The notes under the pieces were generated by a model. That model worked only from the letters and a program-made list of their open reading frames with translations, searched no databases and was not told where the DNA came from. Positions 7,741 through 16,234 of a stretch of DNA of 64,000 nt are shown piece after piece (positions within the stretch are counted from its first letter, which is position 1; each line of letters opens with the position of its first letter). The position numbers and the translations under genes are program-made. The stretch is from Kribbella qitaiheensis (GTDB lineage Bacteria; Actinomycetota; Actinomycetes; Propionibacteriales; Kribbellaceae). The stretch is from assembly GCF_014217565.1 (NCBI RefSeq), contig NZ_CP043661.1:3720001-3784000 (forward strand), in the 5' to 3' direction.

Positions 7741-9407
7741 CCGCCGCCGGTCGTACGTCTGACTTCCGGGCCGTGGTGCGGCACGGGCGGGCGTGGCTGC
7801 CGGTGCTCGGAGTGACCGCGTTGCTCGGCAGTGCGGTGACACTCGCCTTGCCGACCGTCCTCGGCCGGTCCGTCGACGCGATCGTCGCCAGACACGGATA
7901 CGGCCAGTGGTTCGCGCTGGCCGCCGGGTTGATCGCAGTCGGGATCGTCTGCGCGCTCGTCGAGGTGTTCACCGGCACTGCCTGTGTCGCCGGCACGACG
8001 GCCTGGTTGCGGCATCGCCTAGTCACCCACGTCGTCCGCAGCGGCCCGGAGGGGACACGCGAATTCGACACCGGCGACCTGGTCAGCCGGGTGAGCGGCA
8101 ACGCGGTGGACGCGGCCCAAGCCGGACCGGCAACAGTCTCAGCCTTCGCCGCGATCGTGCCACCGGCGGGCAGCCTTGTCCTGCTCGCCTTCATCGACCC
8201 CTGGCTAGCAGTCGCCTTCTTCGGTGGCATCCTGCTGGTCATCGCGGTGCTCTGGGTCTTCGCCCGGCGCACCGCGGAGATCAGCCTCGCCTACCAGGAG
8301 ACCCAGGGCCGGATCGCGAGCCTGCTGACCGAAGCCCTCACCGGCCTCCGCACGATCACCGCCGCCGGCACGACAGCTCGCGAAGAACGGCGGATCCTCG
8401 GTCTCCTTCCCGAGCTGCACAAGCACGGCCTGCTCACCTGGCAGGTCCTGGCCCGCTCCGGCGCCCAGGCCGCCATCGTCGGTCCTCTTGTCCTGGTAGC
8501 CGTTCTGGCCGTCGGCGGTCTGCAGCTCGTGGCCGGACGGATCACCGCCGGCGACCTGTTCGCAGCCAGCCAGTACGCCGTACTGGGTGCCGGCCTCGGC
8601 AGTCTGACCGGTGTCCTCGGTGAGCTGGCCCGAGCGCGCGCCGGGAGTCAGCGGGCCGGCGAGGTCCTCGCCGTCAATACCGTTGCCCACGGCACCCTTC
8701 CGTTGCCGCCCGGCCCCGGTCGGCTCACCTTCGACGGCGTATCGGTCGTCGTCGGCGAAACAGTCTTGCTGGCCGGGGTGAACCTGGAACTGCCAGGCGG
8801 AGCCACCGTCGCGGTCGTGGGACCGGGCGGCGCAGGCAAGTCGGTGCTCGCCGCCCTGGCCGCCCGGCTTCGCGATCCGTCGACCGGACAGGTGCTCCTG
8901 GACGGCGTGCCGCTACCGGCAGTCAATCGACAGGCGCTCCGCACAGCGATCGGCTGTGCCTTCGAGCGGCCCCAGCTGGTCGGCACCACTGTTGGCGATG
9001 CGATTGCGCACAACGCGATCAGCCCGGTCCGCACCCTGGCCGCCGCCCGCGCCACCCACGCTCACGACTTCGTCAGCCGGTTGCCCGACGGCTATCGAAC
9101 ACCGTTGCTCACGGCACCTATGTCGGGCGGCGAGCGGCAGCGGCTGGGCCTCGCCCGGGCCTGGCAGGCGAACCGTCTGCTCGTGCTGGACGACGCCACC
9201 TCGAGCCTCGACACCGCCACCGAGATGCAGATCAGCAAGACGCTGACCGAGGACCGGCACCGCCGCACCAGGCTGATCGTCACGCACCGGACCGCGACCG
9301 CCGCCCGCGCCGACCTGGTGATCTGGCTGGACCGCGGCGTCGTACGAGCGGTCGACTCCCATGCCGAGCTCTGGCAGGACGCCTGCTATCGCGAGGTGTT
9401 CGGGTGA
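7737..9407 (+). CDS. ABC exporter half-transporter, lanthipeptide locus (subunit 1)
   Basis: A 556-residue TMD-NBD fusion. About six N-terminal membrane segments precede a nucleotide-binding domain with Walker A GPGGAGKS (Lys368), signature SGGERQR and Walker B LLVLDDATSS. The Asp in the catalytic-Glu position (LDDATS) suggests this site hydrolyses ATP poorly, as in the degenerate site of heterodimeric exporters. The ATG overlaps the peptidase stop (ATGA) and the gene overlaps subunit 2. Most likely exports the matured lanthipeptide together with the next protein. There is no N-terminal peptidase C39 domain, consistent with leader removal by the separate prolyl oligopeptidase. Confidence 0.88.
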   Translation: MTAAGRTSDFRAVVRHGRAWLPVLGVTALLGSAVTLALPTVLGRSVDAIVARHGYGQWFALAAGLIAVGIVCALVEVFTGTACVAGTTAWLRHRLVTHVVRSGPEGTREFDTGDLVSRVSGNAVDAAQAGPATVSAFAAIVPPAGSLVLLAFIDPWLAVAFFGGILLVIAVLWVFARRTAEISLAYQETQGRIASLLTEALTGLRTITAAGTTAREERRILGLLPELHKHGLLTWQVLARSGAQAAIVGPLVLVAVLAVGGLQLVAGRITAGDLFAASQYAVLGAGLGSLTGVLGELARARAGSQRAGEVLAVNTVAHGTLPLPPGPGRLTFDGVSVVVGETVLLAGVNLELPGGATVAVVGPGGAGKSVLAALAARLRDPSTGQVLLDGVPLPAVNRQALRTAIGCAFERPQLVGTTVGDAIAHNAISPVRTLAAARATHAHDFVSRLPDGYRTPLLTAPMSGGERQRLGLARAWQANRLLVLDDATSSLDTATEMQISKTLTEDRHRRTRLIVTHRTATAARADLVIWLDRGVVRAVDSHAELWQDACYREVFG

Positions 9408-11092
9408 ACCGCGAGCTGCGCTACGGATTCGCCGCGCTGCGGAAGCGCCCGGCACTGAAACTGGCTGCCTGGTCCTTCCCGGAGATCCTGCCGACTGCTA
9501 TCTACGGTGTCGCCGTCGCCCACGCGACGGACAGCTTCCTGGCCGGGCATGCCGGGCGAGGCCTCGCTTGGCTGGCCGGGCTCATCGCCACCGCCTGCCT
9601 CGGCGCCGCCGGTGCCCGCCAGGTCTACGGGCGGCTCGGCGAGCTGGTCGAACCACTACGCGACGACCTCGTACGCCGGGTGGTGTCGGGCGCACTGCAT
9701 ACCGGCGATGATGCGTCGGTCGCCCGGCTGAACCGCCAGGTGGAGATCGTCCGCGACACCTTCGCCGGGTTGGTGCTGGTGATCCGGAACTTCGGCGTCA
9801 CGCTGTTCGGCGTACTGGCCGGTCTGCTCTCGCTCGCGCCAACAGTCGCAGCGTTCGTCGTACCGCCGTTCCTGCTGGGCTTCGTGGCTTCGCTTGCAGT
9901 GTTGGGGATGGCGGCCGATCGGGTCCGGGCGTCGTTGCAGGCCGACGAGGAGTTGGCGACGACCGCTGGGATGGCGTTCAGCGGGGTTCGCGACATCACG
10001 GCAACCGGCTCGGAGGAGTTCGCCGAGCGGATCGTCGGCCGGCCGATCGAGGAGCAGGCCGCCGCAGAGCGATCGCTGGCACGAGTGGCCGCGCTGCGGA
10101 CGTTGTGTTTCGCACTGGGCGGCTGGGCACCGTTGCTGATCCTTCTGGCGACGGGCCCTTGGCTGGTCAGCCACGGGGTCAGCACTGGCACGCTGCTCGG
10201 TGGCCTCACCTACGTACTGATCAGCCTCCAACCTGCTTTGAACACAGTGATGGGTGCGCTCGGCGACAGCGGGCTGCGGTACGTCATCACACTCGGGCGG
10301 ATCCTCGACAGCACGGCGTACCAGGTCCCGCCGCGGCCGATGGCCGACTCGAGGGGTCATCAACTCCGGCTGCGTGGGCTGACCTTCGCCTACGGGCCGA
10401 ACGCCGAACCGGTGCTGGCGGATCTCGACCTCACCGTGACCGAAGGCGAACACCTCGCCGTCGTCGGACCGAGCGGGATCGGCAAGTCGACGCTGGCCGG
10501 CCTCATTTGCGGAATGCTCGAGCCGGCAAGCGGCCGACTGCTCCTCGGCGGTGTGCCGCCCAGTGAGCTGTCCACCGACCGACTGGCGATGACGCGAGTG
10601 CTGATCCCGCAGGAGGCCTACGCCTTCAGCGGGACAGTGCTGGAGAACCTGATCTATCTGCTGCCCGATGCTTGTGTCGCCGAAGTGGAGCAGGCGGTTG
10701 CGGCCATCGGCGCGAGTGCACTTGTCGATCGGCTGGGTGGGCTGCGGGGCCGGCTACGGCCAGGTGATCTGTCTCCCGGCGAACGGCAGCTGATCGCGTT
10801 GACCCGCGCCTATCTCTCGCCGGCACCATTGGTCGTGCTGGACGAGGCGACGTGTTTCCTCGATCCCGAGACCGAACGCCGGGCAGAAGAAGCGTTCGCG
10901 GCGCGCGGCGGCACCTTGATCGTGATCGCGCACCGGATCAGCTCGGCGCTACGGGCGCGGCGGATCCTCGTCCTCGACGGCAACTTGGCCGCCGTCGGCA
11001 CGCACCAGACGCTGCTGCGGACCTCACCGCTCTACCGCGAACTCCTCGGTCACTGGCAGCCCGGAGGTGATCAGATCCAGCCCGCGTCCTGA
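9404..11092 (+). CDS. ABC exporter half-transporter, lanthipeptide locus (subunit 2)
   Basis: A 562-residue TMD-NBD protein beginning at a GTG that overlaps the previous stop (GTGA). Walker A is GPSGIGKS (Lys361) and Walker B VVLDEAT retains the catalytic Glu. The ABC signature is altered to LSPGERQ instead of LSGGQ. Together with the Asp-for-Glu change of subunit 1, this is the asymmetric pattern of a heterodimer with one canonical and one degenerate ATP site. Predicted role: export of the class III lanthipeptide. The last 22 nt overlap the 3' end of the convergent regulator gene. Confidence 0.87.
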   Translation: MNRELRYGFAALRKRPALKLAAWSFPEILPTAIYGVAVAHATDSFLAGHAGRGLAWLAGLIATACLGAAGARQVYGRLGELVEPLRDDLVRRVVSGALHTGDDASVARLNRQVEIVRDTFAGLVLVIRNFGVTLFGVLAGLLSLAPTVAAFVVPPFLLGFVASLAVLGMAADRVRASLQADEELATTAGMAFSGVRDITATGSEEFAERIVGRPIEEQAAAERSLARVAALRTLCFALGGWAPLLILLATGPWLVSHGVSTGTLLGGLTYVLISLQPALNTVMGALGDSGLRYVITLGRILDSTAYQVPPRPMADSRGHQLRLRGLTFAYGPNAEPVLADLDLTVTEGEHLAVVGPSGIGKSTLAGLICGMLEPASGRLLLGGVPPSELSTDRLAMTRVLIPQEAYAFSGTVLENLIYLLPDACVAEVEQAVAAIGASALVDRLGGLRGRLRPGDLSPGERQLIALTRAYLSPAPLVVLDEATCFLDPETERRAEEAFAARGGTLIVIAHRISSALRARRILVLDGNLAAVGTHQTLLRTSPLYRELLGHWQPGGDQIQPAS

Positions 11093-11703
11093 GCCTTCCG
11101 GATCGCCTCGATCCGGCTGCGTGCACCCGTCTTGGCGAGGATCCGGGACAGGTAGTTGCGTACTGTCCCCGCGCTGAGACTGAGGGTGCGGGCGATCTCC
11201 TGCGCGGTCGCACCGGTGGTGACCTGGCGCAGTACTTCGCATTCGCGATCCGTGAGTGGATTGTCGCCGGCCTTCAGCGCCGCGACCGCGAGCCGCACGT
11301 CGACCACCGGCAGCCCCTTCGCCACATCCCGGATCGCCTGGATCAGCTGGTCCGTGGTCGCGTCGGTCGCGATCAACCCGATCCGGGGAGCCTGCTTGAC
11401 CAGCGCCAGGCTGGTCGCGGCGATCGCCTCGTGGTCGATCAGCACCAGCACCCCGCGGCCGGTGAGCTTCCGGCACAGGTCCTCGATGCCGACCTTGCCC
11501 GGCAGTTGTGGATCCAGCAGCACCACATCCGGCCGGCGGGCCACCGAGGGCAGCACGTCGTCCGTGCGGTCCAGCTCGGCCACCACATCCAGATCGGTCT
11601 CTTTCGCCAACACCGCGGCCAGTGCACCTCGCACCAACGTGCCGCGGTGCCCGAGGACTACTCGGATCACCACTTCCCCCATCATCTCGATCGCCTCAAC
11701 CAC
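11071..11703 (-). CDS. LuxR/NarL-type response regulator with degenerate receiver
   Basis: About 210 residues: receiver-like N-terminus and a C-terminal LuxR helix-turn-helix (LTDRECEVLRQV...TAQEIARTLSLSAGTVRNYLSRI). The receiver keeps an Asp at the phosphorylation site (VVLLDPQLPG, Asp64). The acidic pair that binds Mg2+ is replaced by His-Arg (VVLGHRG, residues 19-20), and the conserved switch Thr and Lys are not in their usual sequence contexts. It may therefore act without phosphorylation, perhaps sensing a ligand. There is no histidine kinase beside it. Convergent with, and overlapping, the exporter gene; it is the natural candidate regulator of the lanthipeptide locus, like RamR/AmfR in SapB loci. 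GTG 11703 follows GGGGGAGG closely; ATGs at 11685 and 11682 are alternatives. Confidence 0.82.
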   Translation of the reverse strand: MVEAIEMMGEVVIRVVLGHRGTLVRGALAAVLAKETDLDVVAELDRTDDVLPSVARRPDVVLLDPQLPGKVGIEDLCRKLTGRGVLVLIDHEAIAATSLALVKQAPRIGLIATDATTDQLIQAIRDVAKGLPVVDVRLAVAALKAGDNPLTDRECEVLRQVTTGATAQEIARTLSLSAGTVRNYLSRILAKTGARSRIEAIRKAQDAGWI

Positions 11704-12237
11704 CGGCCTCCCCCGAGGGCCCGCTTATCGATCAACGACCGAACCTCCCGGATGGCACGCGCGAAGGCCGCAAAAAGGATCGTTTGAAACGCCCCGGACA
11801 GGAACCGAAACCCGCCGGTACGGGCCGGAAACCGTTCTGTTGTTGAGTTTTCGGTTCCTCACAGTCAGCGAAAGTTTCGGCCGATTTGGGCAGAACCCTT
11901 GCGTTCTCATCGCGGGTCGCGCACGATGACTCGGGTCACGTCGTTACCGGTACGTGATCATTCGGACGCTGTCTCGTGACCTGTCCGGATGCCGGTCCCC
12001 TGCCCCCTCGAAAGGGAGTGGTAGCTCACCCAGACTGCGGAGCCCGGTACGGCCGCCCGAAGTTGGGAACGCGGCCGGCGATCCGAGCCTCACGTACTCA
12101 GGTGACCTCCACCTTCGTCTCGTTCCACCGGCCCTGCACTCACGGTGCCCGAGGTTCTCAGGGGAAGTGCGCACGCGGCTGAATCGGCCGGGCAGGAGAA
12201 ATTTCACCATGCCCAGCTCACAAGGAGCAGAACGCTG
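11704..12237. other. 534-nt divergent intergenic region with an inverted repeat
   Basis: No credible coding sequence. It contains an 11-bp inverted repeat, AGGAACCGAAA (11800-11810) and TTTCGGTTCCT (11849-11859), upstream of the LuxR-type regulator gene; this could be an operator. The ~300 nt before the LysM protein gene may be a long leader. I looked for a ydaO-type c-di-AMP riboswitch, which often precedes such genes in actinobacteria, and did not find its conserved blocks. Confidence 0.4.
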
Positions 12238-12861
12238 ATGTCCAAAGCTCGACATGCCCGACCCCGCCGGAGTACCCGCCGGGTGGTCCGGACCCTCTCC
12301 ATCGCCGGCCTCGGTGCCGGCATCACCGCCGCTGGTGCGGGCGCTGCCTTCGCAGCCGACTACACGGTCAAGCCCGGCGACACGCTCTCCGAGATCGCCC
12401 AGGCGAACGGTGCCGACTGGCATCAGCTGGCCGAGCTGAACCACCTGAAGGACCCGAACCTGATCCTGATCGGCCAGACCCTGCAGCTCGACGGCGCGAA
12501 GAAGGCCGTCGTCACCGAGCGCCGGACGGTCAAGAAGCCCACCAAGACGGTGCACAAGCCGCAGCGCACGGTCCGCGCGAACCGGTCGGAGACCAGAGCT
12601 CCGGCGAAGGCCGGCGGCAAGGCGAACCTGAGCGGCGCCTGGGCCAAGGTCGCCAACTGCGAGTCGAGCGGCAATCCGCGTGCGGTCAACCCGGCCGGCT
12701 ATTACGGCCTGTTCCAGTTCGACAAGCAGACCTGGCGCAGCGTCGGCGGCTCCGGCAACCCGATCAACGCGTCGGCCGCCGAGCAGCTCATGCGCGCGAA
12801 GAAGCTCTACTCCCAGCGCGGCGCCTCCCCGTGGCCCGTCTGCGGCCGCTTCCTCCGATAG
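12238..12861 (+). CDS. Secreted LysM plus Rpf/transglycosylase-like protein
   Basis: A 207-residue exported protein. A basic N-terminus (RRSTRRVVR) and hydrophobic stretch form a signal peptide ending near AFAAD (residues 38-41). A LysM peptidoglycan-binding domain follows (YTVKPGDTLSEIA... to about residue 85). After a basic linker comes a transglycosylase-like/Rpf-like domain (about 131-207) with the conserved Cys141-Glu142 (NCESSGNP), YYGLFQF and a second Cys near the end. The Glu is the likely catalytic acid for muralytic cleavage. Such proteins remodel cell wall during growth or spore outgrowth. Start ATG 12238 follows AAGGAG. Confidence 0.87.
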   Translation: MSKARHARPRRSTRRVVRTLSIAGLGAGITAAGAGAAFAADYTVKPGDTLSEIAQANGADWHQLAELNHLKDPNLILIGQTLQLDGAKKAVVTERRTVKKPTKTVHKPQRTVRANRSETRAPAKAGGKANLSGAWAKVANCESSGNPRAVNPAGYYGLFQFDKQTWRSVGGSGNPINASAAEQLMRAKKLYSQRGASPWPVCGRFLR

Positions 12862-12933
12862 ACACGGTCTCCGTAGCAGCGCCAGCTGACAGGCAGGCGG
12901 GGTGCGCCCCTCAATACGTACCCCGCCGGCCCA

Positions 12934-13581
12934 TCAGCGAGACAGCACGAGCATCTTGTCGGCATCCACCTGGAACTCGTAGGGCACCTGACGGATGGTC
13001 GCGGTGACCTCGGTGAGCTCTGCCAGCAACTCGGGCAGGTAGGCGACGGGTTCGCCGGCTCCTTGCTGGACGAGCGGAAAAACGCGGACCTCGGACCGGC
13101 TGACCCGGACGAGTTCGCGCAGCGCGGCGAGATGCCACGCCCGGTCGTACTTCTCGGCCCAGGTGAAGAGCAGGTGCGAGCAGAGCACCAGGTCGAAGCG
13201 CTGATCCTCGAACGGCAGCTCCGGCAGGCTTCCGTGCACGTAGCGTTCCGGCGCGCTCGACACATCCTGCAGGAACCGGTCGGCGGCCTCGATCCGCATC
13301 TCGTCCTTGCGGGCGGGATCCCCATACCAGTTCCAGACGAAGCTGGCCGCGTGCTCGTCGACGATCGCGGCGCCGGCCGGCAGGCCCCGCCGTACGGCGT
13401 CGACCAGGTCCGGGGTGGACAGGTCGTAGACCGGGTCGACCGCGATCGCATCCACGCCACGGGCGGCCGCCTCGGCGGTGAATCCCGAGCCGCCGGCGCA
13501 ACAGTCCAGCACGGAGGCGGGTAGTTCGGTCAGGTCGAACATCGCCTCGTACTCGGCGTACGAGCGAGATGTCACCAGCAT
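12934..13581 (-). CDS. Class I SAM-dependent methyltransferase
   Basis: A 215-residue protein with a Rossmann-type methyltransferase core: SAM-binding motif I VLDCCAGGSGF (residues ~24-34), motif II acidic end AIAVDP, and a motif near FDLVLCSHLLF. Substrate cannot be told from sequence. It is encoded next to, and on the same strand as, a Pr6Pr-type membrane protein (intergenic gap about 15 nt), so the two may be co-transcribed. Confidence 0.75.
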   Translation of the reverse strand: MLVTSRSYAEYEAMFDLTELPASVLDCCAGGSGFTAEAAARGVDAIAVDPVYDLSTPDLVDAVRRGLPAGAAIVDEHAASFVWNWYGDPARKDEMRIEAADRFLQDVSSAPERYVHGSLPELPFEDQRFDLVLCSHLLFTWAEKYDRAWHLAALRELVRVSRSEVRVFPLVQQGAGEPVAYLPELLAELTEVTATIRQVPYEFQVDADKMLVLSR

Positions 13582-13596
13582 GCCCCCAGCACCGTC

Positions 13597-14265
13597 CTAC
13601 CTCTTTGTCGTCGAGCTCCTCGATCCGATCCGGCGGTCGAGCGCAGCAGCTCCGAACGCCAGAGCCAGGAACAGTAGCGCGACGAACAGACAGTTCAGCA
13701 AGACCGTCCCGTAGCCGTGCAGCGCGACGTCGACGAACGGATACGGGTAGAAGCCCGTCCCCTCACCGCGGATCAAGGTGAAGACCAGCCACAGCAGCGG
13801 ATACACGATGGACCAGCCGACGATGCGCAGATCGGTCTGGCCGCGAGGCCCGAACAACAGCCACCCCAGTACGCCGAGCAGCGGGGTGATCGTGTGGATG
13901 AGAAGGTTCGCGAAGGCAGCGCCACCGGACAAGTCGTCGGAGCCGGCCAGGACCAGGTGGTAGACGATCCCGGTGACCGCGATGCACAGCACGCCATTGA
14001 GGCGCAGGGTCCTGAACAGCGCCGTCTGCCAGCGCGCCGGATCGAGCGCGAGCAGCAGGCAGGTCCCGCCGAGCAGCAAGTTCGACTGGATGGTGAAGTA
14101 CGCGAACACGTTGAACACGCGATCCGGGTTGTCCGGGAAGTATCCGTCGCTGCCGCCCGCCGTCACGAACAGCTGAACGACGATCCCGACCACAACCACC
14201 AACGCCGTGACCGCGAACCAGATCCGCCCCGCATCGGTCTTCTGTGCCATCGAACGCTGCGTCAT
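13597..14265 (-). CDS. Pr6Pr-family membrane protein
   Basis: About 222 residues with six predicted membrane segments and motifs of the actinobacterial Pr6Pr group (FNVFAYFTIQSNLL, VYHLVL, HTITPLLGVLGWLLFGPRG, YPFVDVALHGYG). Function is unknown. Start is taken as ATG 14265; an internal ATG at 14250 is possible, and a longer open frame upstream overlaps the next gene and is unlikely. Confidence 0.72.
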   Translation of the reverse strand: MTQRSMAQKTDAGRIWFAVTALVVVVGIVVQLFVTAGGSDGYFPDNPDRVFNVFAYFTIQSNLLLGGTCLLLALDPARWQTALFRTLRLNGVLCIAVTGIVYHLVLAGSDDLSGGAAFANLLIHTITPLLGVLGWLLFGPRGQTDLRIVGWSIVYPLLWLVFTLIRGEGTGFYPYPFVDVALHGYGTVLLNCLFVALLFLALAFGAAALDRRIGSRSSTTKR

Positions 14266-14305
14266 GTCCGAAATGTACGGTGTCGAGGCGGCCTGGGCCG
14301 GGATC

Positions 14306-14863
14306 TCAGACGGTCTGCTTCTCCTCAGCCGAACTGTCAGCCTCCTTCGCGCTGTAGAAGGAGTAGCTGAAGGAGACGATCGCGTCGATGACCAGCACGA
14401 TCGTCCACGACCAGGCGGGCCCCAGCAGAGCGTCGTACCCGTCACCCGACAGGACGCCGAGCAGCAGCATCAGTCCGACGCCGATCGCGTACGCCAGCAG
14501 GTGCCGGAACCAGCCCTGCCGCTCACGACGAGCTCGATCAGGACCACCCTTCGGCGGCTTCACCGGCCGTGGGGCGCCGGCCAGCCAATACGCGGCCCAG
14601 CGGTCCGCCCAGGCGATGGTCTGATGCCCGAAGGCCACGCTGACTCCGATGAAGATCGCGGCCAGCGAGTGCTTGTAGGAAGGCTCCCCGCCCTGGCGCA
14701 GGTCGATCACACTGGCGACCAGCATCACCACGTCAACCAGCGGCACGCCGGCCAGCAGGACGAGGCCTGCCTTGGGCCGTTTCAGCAGGTAGCGCGTCGC
14801 CATCCCGGCGGCGAGCAGCACCCAGAAGCCGATCTCACAGCCGGCGATCACAGCGAGCAGCAC
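14306..14863 (-). CDS. Integral membrane protein of unknown function, TetR-divergent
   Basis: About 185 residues with several membrane helices, a conserved-looking cytoplasmic loop (RPKAGLVLLAG... , SYKHSLAAIFIGVSVAFGHQ, ADRWAAYW) and an acidic C-terminus. Start GTG 14863 has a well-spaced AGGAAGG; an in-frame GTG at 14872 abuts that site and is less likely. It is transcribed divergently from a TetR regulator and is the probable target of that repressor. No recognised transporter signature; function unknown. Confidence 0.68.
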   Translation of the reverse strand: MLLAVIAGCEIGFWVLLAAGMATRYLLKRPKAGLVLLAGVPLVDVVMLVASVIDLRQGGEPSYKHSLAAIFIGVSVAFGHQTIAWADRWAAYWLAGAPRPVKPPKGGPDRARRERQGWFRHLLAYAIGVGLMLLLGVLSGDGYDALLGPAWSWTIVLVIDAIVSFSYSFYSAKEADSSAEEKQTV

Positions 14864-14888
14864 GATTTCCACCTTCCTGTTTATTTGG

Positions 14889-14898
14889 TACGATCGTA
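14889..14898. promoter_or_regulatory. Candidate TetR operator TACGATCGTA
   Basis: A perfect 10-bp palindrome in the 77-nt AT-rich interval between the divergent membrane-protein gene and the tetR-type gene. This is the standard arrangement for autoregulation by a TetR repressor. Confidence 0.5.
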
Positions 14899-14940
14899 TT
14901 TCTAAGATTGACCATAACACGGGTGTGCTAAAAAGAGCAG

Positions 14941-15540
14941 ATGCCGAAGATCGTCGACCATGACGCCCGCCGCGAGGAGATCGCCCGGGCACTGTGGCGA
15001 GTGGTCCGGCGGGACGGCATCCGGGCCGCCTCCGTCCGCACCGTCGCCACCGAAGCCGGCTGGTCCGCCGGCGCCGTCCGCTACTACTTCCCCGACCAGG
15101 ACGGCCTGCTCAACTTCGCGATGGATCTGGTCTCGCGCCGGGTGCGGGAGCGGATCAGCGCGCTCCAGCCGACCGGCCGCGCGACCGAGATCGCGCTGCG
15201 CTACCTGGAAGAGGTCATCCCGCTCGACAGCGACCGGCAGGCCGAGTTCGACATCTGGCTGTCGTTCGTCGCCCAGGCCCAGGCCGAGTCGGGCGCCGGC
15301 GGTCTGCGCGAGCACCTCGGCCCGATCCAGGACGGCCTCCGCGGGCTGTGCCACTCACTACTGGTGACTCTTGCCGACAACGGCGGCCTCCGGACCGGTC
15401 TCGACCTCGAACTCGAAACCGAGCGGCTGCACGCGCTGATCGACGGGCTCTCGTTGCACACGTCGATGCAGCCGTCGGTGACCACTCCGGCCCGGGTGCG
15501 CGAGATCCTCACCGATCACCTGAACACCTTGCGGGCCTGA
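14941..15540 (+). CDS. TetR family transcriptional regulator
   Basis: A 199-residue regulator. The N-terminal helix-turn-helix is clear (EEIARALWRVVRRDGIRAASVRTVATEAGWSAGAVRYYFPDQDGL split over residues ~10-55). The C-terminal ligand domain resembles the BetI/TetR_C_6 type (EVIPLDSDRQAEFDIWLSF). It is divergent from the membrane protein at 14306-14863, and the palindrome TACGATCGTA lies between them. Predicted role: ligand-relieved repression of that gene and itself. Confidence 0.85.
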   Translation: MPKIVDHDARREEIARALWRVVRRDGIRAASVRTVATEAGWSAGAVRYYFPDQDGLLNFAMDLVSRRVRERISALQPTGRATEIALRYLEEVIPLDSDRQAEFDIWLSFVAQAQAESGAGGLREHLGPIQDGLRGLCHSLLVTLADNGGLRTGLDLELETERLHALIDGLSLHTSMQPSVTTPARVREILTDHLNTLRA

Positions 15541-15654
15541 CAGACCACAACAAATGGAAAGCAAGCGATTGCGGCAGGTACTGACAGTGTCCAGCCGCGA
15601 ACAAGAATGGACGAAGCCTGACTAAAAGCCTGGTCTGCGTGGCACGATCCCCTC

Positions 15655-16173
15655 ATGGAATCCGAGGGGGTGATCGTCGTCAGCGGAATCATGGCGGCCG
15701 GGAAGTCCACGGTCTCCCAGTTGCTCGCCGAGAGATTCCAGTACGGCGTCCATCTCCGCGGCGACGTGTTCCGCAGGATGATCGTCAGTGGCCAGGCCGC
15801 CCGGGATGCCGAGGACGGGGCCGAAGCCCAGAAACAGCTGAAGCTCCGGTACCGGCTGGCCTGCCAGGCAGCCGACGGCTATGCACAGGCCGGCTTCACC
15901 GTCGTCCTCCAGGACGTGGTGATCGGCGAGCTGCTGCGTGAGTTCCTGGACGGCATCGAGACCCGGCCGCGCTACCTCGTAGTACTGACGCCGCGGCCCG
16001 AGGTGATCTCCAACCGGCTCGGCGGTGCGCACGACCATTCGGTCGACGAACTCGACTACGAGCTGCACGCGTTCTCCCCGCGCCGCGGGTTGTGGCTGGA
16101 CAACTCCGACCTGTCCCCGCACGAAACCGTCGACGCGATCCTTGGCCGGCTCGACGAGGCCATCTTCGACTGA
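15655..16173 (+). CDS. P-loop kinase/AAA family phosphotransferase-like protein
   Basis: A 172-residue single-domain P-loop NTPase. Walker A is GIMAAGKST (residues ~11-19), followed by HLRGDVFRRMI, a motif seen in chloramphenicol phosphotransferase-like and gluconate-kinase-like proteins. Small-molecule phosphorylation is plausible; the acceptor is unknown. No obvious operon partner. Confidence 0.65.
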   Translation: MESEGVIVVSGIMAAGKSTVSQLLAERFQYGVHLRGDVFRRMIVSGQAARDAEDGAEAQKQLKLRYRLACQAADGYAQAGFTVVLQDVVIGELLREFLDGIETRPRYLVVLTPRPEVISNRLGGAHDHSVDELDYELHAFSPRRGLWLDNSDLSPHETVDAILGRLDEAIFD

Positions 16174-16234
16174 CCACTTCCGACTGACACGCGGGAGTCT
16201 GTCCGCGGGCGTTACCCGGGGGTAGTTTGGGCGG

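Noticed and set aside
11940..12237. c-di-AMP (ydaO) riboswitch before the LysM/Rpf-like gene
   Set aside because: I could not find the conserved blocks (for example GGGGAAC and CAGCTAAC-like segments), despite suitable gene context.
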